Shown here one piece after another: positions 8,006-10,212 of a stretch of 10,212 nt of DNA (positions within the stretch are counted from its first letter, which is position 1; each line of letters opens with the position of its first letter). The notes beneath the pieces were generated by a model. That model was not told the DNA's origin, ran no database searches, and was given only the letters and a program-made list of their open reading frames with translations. A program made the position numbers and the translations under genes. The stretch comes from Thermus sp. JCM 17653. Its GTDB lineage: Bacteria > Deinococcota > Deinococci > Deinococcales > Thermaceae. The DNA lies in the NCBI GenBank assembly GCA_001311585.1, contig BBBN01000043.1:1-10212 (forward strand). Reading direction: 5' to 3'.

Positions 8006-8777
8006 TTAGAGCTCCTCCAGGCTCACCCGCCTGAGGTCCTCCACCCTCTCCCCCAGGCGCTCGGCCAGGGCCCGGTAGCTCTCCGGGTCCCCGGTCACGT
8101 AGTGGACCACCCGTCCCCTTCCCTCGAGGTTCAAAAGGCCCTCCCGTTCCAGGGCCTGGGCCACCCGCCGGGCCGTGGCCTCGGCGGAGTCGATGAGGCG
8201 TACCCCGGGGAGGACCTGGGCCAGGGTGTTCTTCAGGAAGGGGTAGTGGGTGCACCCCAGGATGAGGGCCTCGAGGTCCTTGGGGGCTTCCTCCAGGTAG
8301 TGCCGAGCCACCAGGAGGGCCACGGGGTCGTCCCAGAGCCCCTCCTCCACCAGGGGCACGAAGAGGGGGCAGGCCTTGGCCCAGGCCAGGTCCAGGTGGC
8401 GCTCGTAGGCCCGGCTTTCCACCGTGGCCTGGGTGCCGATGAGGCCCACCTTCCCGTAGGCCCTCGCCTCCTCCGCCGCGGGCTCCAAGACCCCGAAGAC
8501 GGGCACGGAAAGGTCCTCGGCGAGGTCCGGAAGGGCGGCGGAGCTCGCCGTGTTGCAGGCCACCACGAGGGCCTTCACCCCTTCCCTGAGGAGAAACCCC
8601 GCGATCTCCCAGGCGAAGCGCCGCACCATGGAAGGGGCTTGCCCCCGTAAGGGACGCGGGCGGTGTCGCCGAAGTAGAGGAAGTCCTCCCGGGGGAGGGC
8701 CTGGCGGAGGGCGGAGAGCACCGTGAGCCACCCACCCCCGAGTCAAAGACGCCGATGGGGGCCTTAGGGTCCTTCAC
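8006..8777 (-). CDS. murI: Glutamate racemase (two frameshifts)
   Basis: Cofactor-independent cytoplasmic enzyme converting L-glutamate to D-glutamate for peptidoglycan. About 257 residues after repair. The first catalytic half has [10 protein letters not shown] (Asp and Ser near 12-13), [10 protein letters not shown], and VVACNTASS with catalytic Cys near 75; the second half has ILGCTHYPF with the partner Cys near 175 and its following His. One base is missing near 8731 (restoring [13 protein letters not shown]) and one at 8631-8634 (restoring KPLSMVRRF). I place the start at GTG 8777, which reads [14 protein letters not shown]. However, the good ribosome site GGGAGGT points to an ATG at 8785-8787 in another frame; a base error in the G5C3 run between them would make that ATG the true start (reading [12 protein letters not shown]). 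The stop is TAA at 8006-8008. It is first in the minus-strand group and divergent from metK. Confidence 0.92.
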
Positions 8778-8797
8778 GGGCCCCCATCCTACCTCCC

Positions 8798-8824
8798 TGG
8801 ACGGAAAGGGGGGGGTGCTATACT
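8798..8824 (+). promoter_or_regulatory. metK promoter with extended -10
   Basis: TATACT (8819-8824) is preceded by TGC, giving an extended -10 element TGCTATACT. A -35-like TGGACG lies at 8798-8803. The observed 15-base spacer includes a run of eight G, a place where this sequence may have lost bases, so the true spacer could be closer to 17. The predicted start is near 8831, giving a leader of about 34 bases. The same TGnTATACT form occurs before malE. Confidence 0.6.
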
Positions 8825-8825
8825 A
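8820..8825 (-). promoter_or_regulatory. Possible divergent -10 box for murI
   Basis: Read on the minus strand the same AT-rich island gives TAGTAT, about 35-45 bases before the murI start candidates. No good -35 element is visible at the right spacing. A promoter for murI is needed in this 87-base divergent gap, and this is the only AT-rich spot in it, so the two genes may share a back-to-back promoter core. Confidence 0.3.
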
Positions 8826-8833
8826 TCAGGGTT

Positions 8834-8846
8834 GCCCCGAAGGGGC
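8834..8846 (+). repeat. Small hairpin in the metK leader
   Basis: GCCCC (8834-8838) and GGGGC (8842-8846) pair as a 5-bp stem with a GAA loop, starting about three bases after the predicted transcription start and ending four bases before the Shine-Dalgarno. It may stabilise the 5' end of the mRNA. It is too small to be a known SAM riboswitch. Confidence 0.45.
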
Positions 8847-8850
8847 GCGA

Positions 8851-8858
8851 AGGAGGTG
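8851..8858 (+). promoter_or_regulatory. metK ribosome binding site deciding a TTG start
   Basis: AGGAGGTG ends six bases before TTG 8865-8867. This selects the TTG that begins (f)MRLVTSESV, in agreement with family N-termini, over an upstream in-frame TTG at 8832 whose translation would run through the ribosome site itself. Confidence 0.85.
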
Positions 8859-8864
8859 CCTGCG

Positions 8865-10038
8865 TTGAGGCTGGTCACGTCTGAATCGGTAACCGAGGGA
8901 CACCCGGACAAGCTGGCAGACCGGATCTCCGACGCATCCTGGACGCCTCATCGCCCAGGACAAGAAGGCCCGGGTGGCGGCGGAGACCCTGGTCACCACC
9001 GGGCTCGTCTTCGTGGCGGGGGAGATCACCACCGAAGGCTACGTGGACATTCCCGGCCTGGTGCGCAAGACGGTGCGGGAGGTGGGGTACACCCGGGCCA
9101 AGTACGGCTTCGACGGGGACACCTGCGCCGTGCTCACCGCCATAGACGAGCAGTCCCCGGATATCGCGGGCGGGGTCAACCTCTCCTACGAGTGGCGGGT
9201 CCTCAAGTCCACCGACCCCCTGGACCGGGTGGGGGCTGGGGACCAGGGCTCATGTTCGGCTACGCCACCGACGAGACCCCCGAGCTCATGCCCCTCCCCA
9301 TTACCCTGGCCCACCGCCTCACCATGCGCCTGGCCGAGGTGCGGAAGACAGGGCTTCTGCCCTACCTCCGGCCCGACGGCAAGGCCCAGGTCACCGTGGT
9401 CTACGAGGGGGATAAGCCCCTCTACGTGAAGACCGTGGTGGTCTCCGCCCAGCACTCCCCCGAGGTGGAGCAGGACCAGCTCCGGGAGGACCTGATCCGC
9501 GAGGTGGTGCGCCAGGCCATCCCCCGGAGTACCTGAAGGAAAGGGAGACGGAGTACCTCATCAACCCCTCGGGCCGCTTCATCCTGGGGGGCCCCACGCG
9601 GACACCGGCCTCACGGGCCGCAAGATCATCGTGGACACCTACGGGGGGGCGGTGCCCCACGGGGGCGGGGCCTTCAGCGGCAAGGACCCCACCAAGGTGG
9701 ACCGCTCCGCCAGCTACTACGCCCGCTACATGGCGAAGAACATCGTGGCGGCGGGGCTTGCCCGGAGGGCCCTCGTGGAGCTCGCCTACGCCATCGGCAA
9801 GGCGAGGCCCGTCTCCCTCAGGGTGGAGACCTTCGGCACCGGGGTCCTCCCCGACGAGAAGCTCACGGAGATCGCCAAGAAGGTCTTTGACCCGAGGCCC
9901 CTCGCCATCATTGAGGAGCTGGACCTCCTGCGGCCCATCTACACCCCCACCTCGGCCTACGGCCACTTCGGCCGCCCGGGCTTCCCCTGGGAGGAGACGG
10001 ACCGGGTGGAGGCCTTAAGGCGGGAGGCGGGGCTTTAG
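8865..10038 (+). CDS. metK: S-adenosylmethionine synthetase (five frameshifts)
   Basis: Cytoplasmic enzyme making S-adenosylmethionine from methionine and ATP. About 392 residues after repair, the normal family length. Motifs in order: SVTEGHPDK with the catalytic His (residue 13), [14 protein letters not shown]-like [19 protein letters not shown], the hallmark [25 protein letters not shown], the P-loop-like [17 protein letters not shown], and a C-terminal [15 protein letters not shown]. It starts at TTG and stops at TAG 10036-10038. Single bases are missing near 8934 and 8946 (restoring RISDAILDALIAQD), between 9249 and 9250 (restoring DQGLMFGYA), in the C run 9521-9525 (restoring [10 protein letters not shown]) and in 9592-9595 (restoring GGPHADTG). 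As metK is essential in most bacteria, these breaks are almost certainly errors in the sequence. It is transcribed away from murI and converges on a GGDEF gene. Confidence 0.95.
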
Positions 10039-10212
10039 GCGCTCTCCACCCGGTTCTTGCCCAGGCGCTTGGCCCGGTAGAGGGCCTCATCCGCCCGCTT
10101 GAGAAGGGAGAGGGGGGAGTCGGTGGGGCCCGCCTGGGCCACCCCGAAGCTGGCGGAGAGGCCTTCCACCGGGGGCACCTTGAGGCGGGCCACTTCCCGG
10201 CGCAGGCGCTCC
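10035..10212 (-). CDS. GGDEF-domain protein (diguanylate cyclase type), C-terminal 58 residues only
   Basis: Only the end of the gene is in the window, entering from the right edge. The visible part has the C-terminal hallmarks of a GGDEF domain: [11 protein letters not shown], then [20 protein letters not shown], which form the last strand and helix that follow the active-site loop. The GG(D/E)EF loop and any sensor domain lie outside the window, so whether it makes cyclic di-GMP cannot be judged. Its TAA (10035-10037) overlaps the metK stop, convergent and tail-to-tail. Confidence 0.85.
   Translation of the reverse strand, partial: ERLRREVARLKVPPVEGLSASFGVAQAGPTDSPLSLLKRADEALYRAKRLGKNRVESA

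Noticed and set aside
7347..8009. A 220-codon plus-strand frame opposite the LOG gene
   Set aside because: Shadow frame; the LOG gene on the minus strand is intact with both signature motifs.
8832..8864. Upstream TTG start for metK
   Set aside because: It would place the ribosome site and leader hairpin inside the coding region; family N-termini begin at [13 protein letters not shown] sequence from the TTG at 8865.
8831..8864. SAM riboswitch upstream of metK
   Set aside because: The leader is only about 34 bases with one 5-bp hairpin, far too short for the known SAM-binding aptamers.
1..10038. Programmed frameshifting or a cluster of pseudogenes
   Set aside because: The breaks are too many, lie at unrelated positions in unrelated genes including essential ones, lack slippery-site plus pseudoknot layout, and are all explained by lost bases.
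1..10212. Mobile elements, CRISPR arrays, tRNA or rRNA genes, phage or defence systems
   Set aside because: No transposase or integrase motifs, no spaced direct repeats and no RNA-gene signatures were seen; nearly all bases belong to ordinary metabolic genes.

Overview
The window looks like a piece of a Thermus chromosome (Deinococcota). The DNA is very GC-rich, third codon positions are almost all G or C, the proteins are rich in Leu, Ala, Glu and Arg, genes are packed with 4-base overlaps, and the set of genes (a MalEFG sugar transporter with a neopullulanase, rdgB, a LOG protein, murI, metK) fits that genus. The species cannot be fixed from the sequence alone.

Layout. Positions 1-5547 (minus strand, read right to left) hold a maltodextrin-type operon: malE (binding protein), malF and malG (permeases), then a cytoplasmic GH13 neopullulanase/cyclomaltodextrinase that runs off the left edge. 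A promoter with an extended -10 box lies just before malE, a strong 10-bp inverted repeat separates malE from malF, and malF/malG/amylase are joined with no gap or with overlaps. No ABC ATPase is encoded here, so it must be supplied from elsewhere. Positions 5645-8777 (minus strand) hold a housekeeping group: murI (glutamate racemase), a LOG-family nucleotide hydrolase, rdgB (non-canonical NTP pyrophosphatase) and an unrecognised protein with a C-terminal membrane segment. Positions 8778-8864 are a divergent promoter region. Positions 8865-10038 (plus strand) hold metK (S-adenosylmethionine synthetase), which converges on the last 58 codons of a GGDEF protein at the right edge; the two stop codons overlap.

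How they work together. MalE captures oligosaccharide outside the membrane, MalFG import it, and the neopullulanase cuts it in the cytoplasm. The murI-LOG-rdgB group combines peptidoglycan precursor supply with nucleotide clean-up.

Sequence quality dominates this window. Seven of nine genes are broken by small indels, about 18 sites in all, yet every break is repaired by adding one base (two at two sites) and restores a complete family sequence. All can be explained as lost bases, mostly beside G/C runs, and essential genes are affected. I read them as sequencing or consensus errors and annotate the genes as intact. I found no mobile element, CRISPR array, tRNA or rRNA, and no convincing novel system; the most interesting real signals are regulatory (malE-malF hairpin, shared extended -10 promoters, metK leader hairpin) and the odd structure of the permeases.
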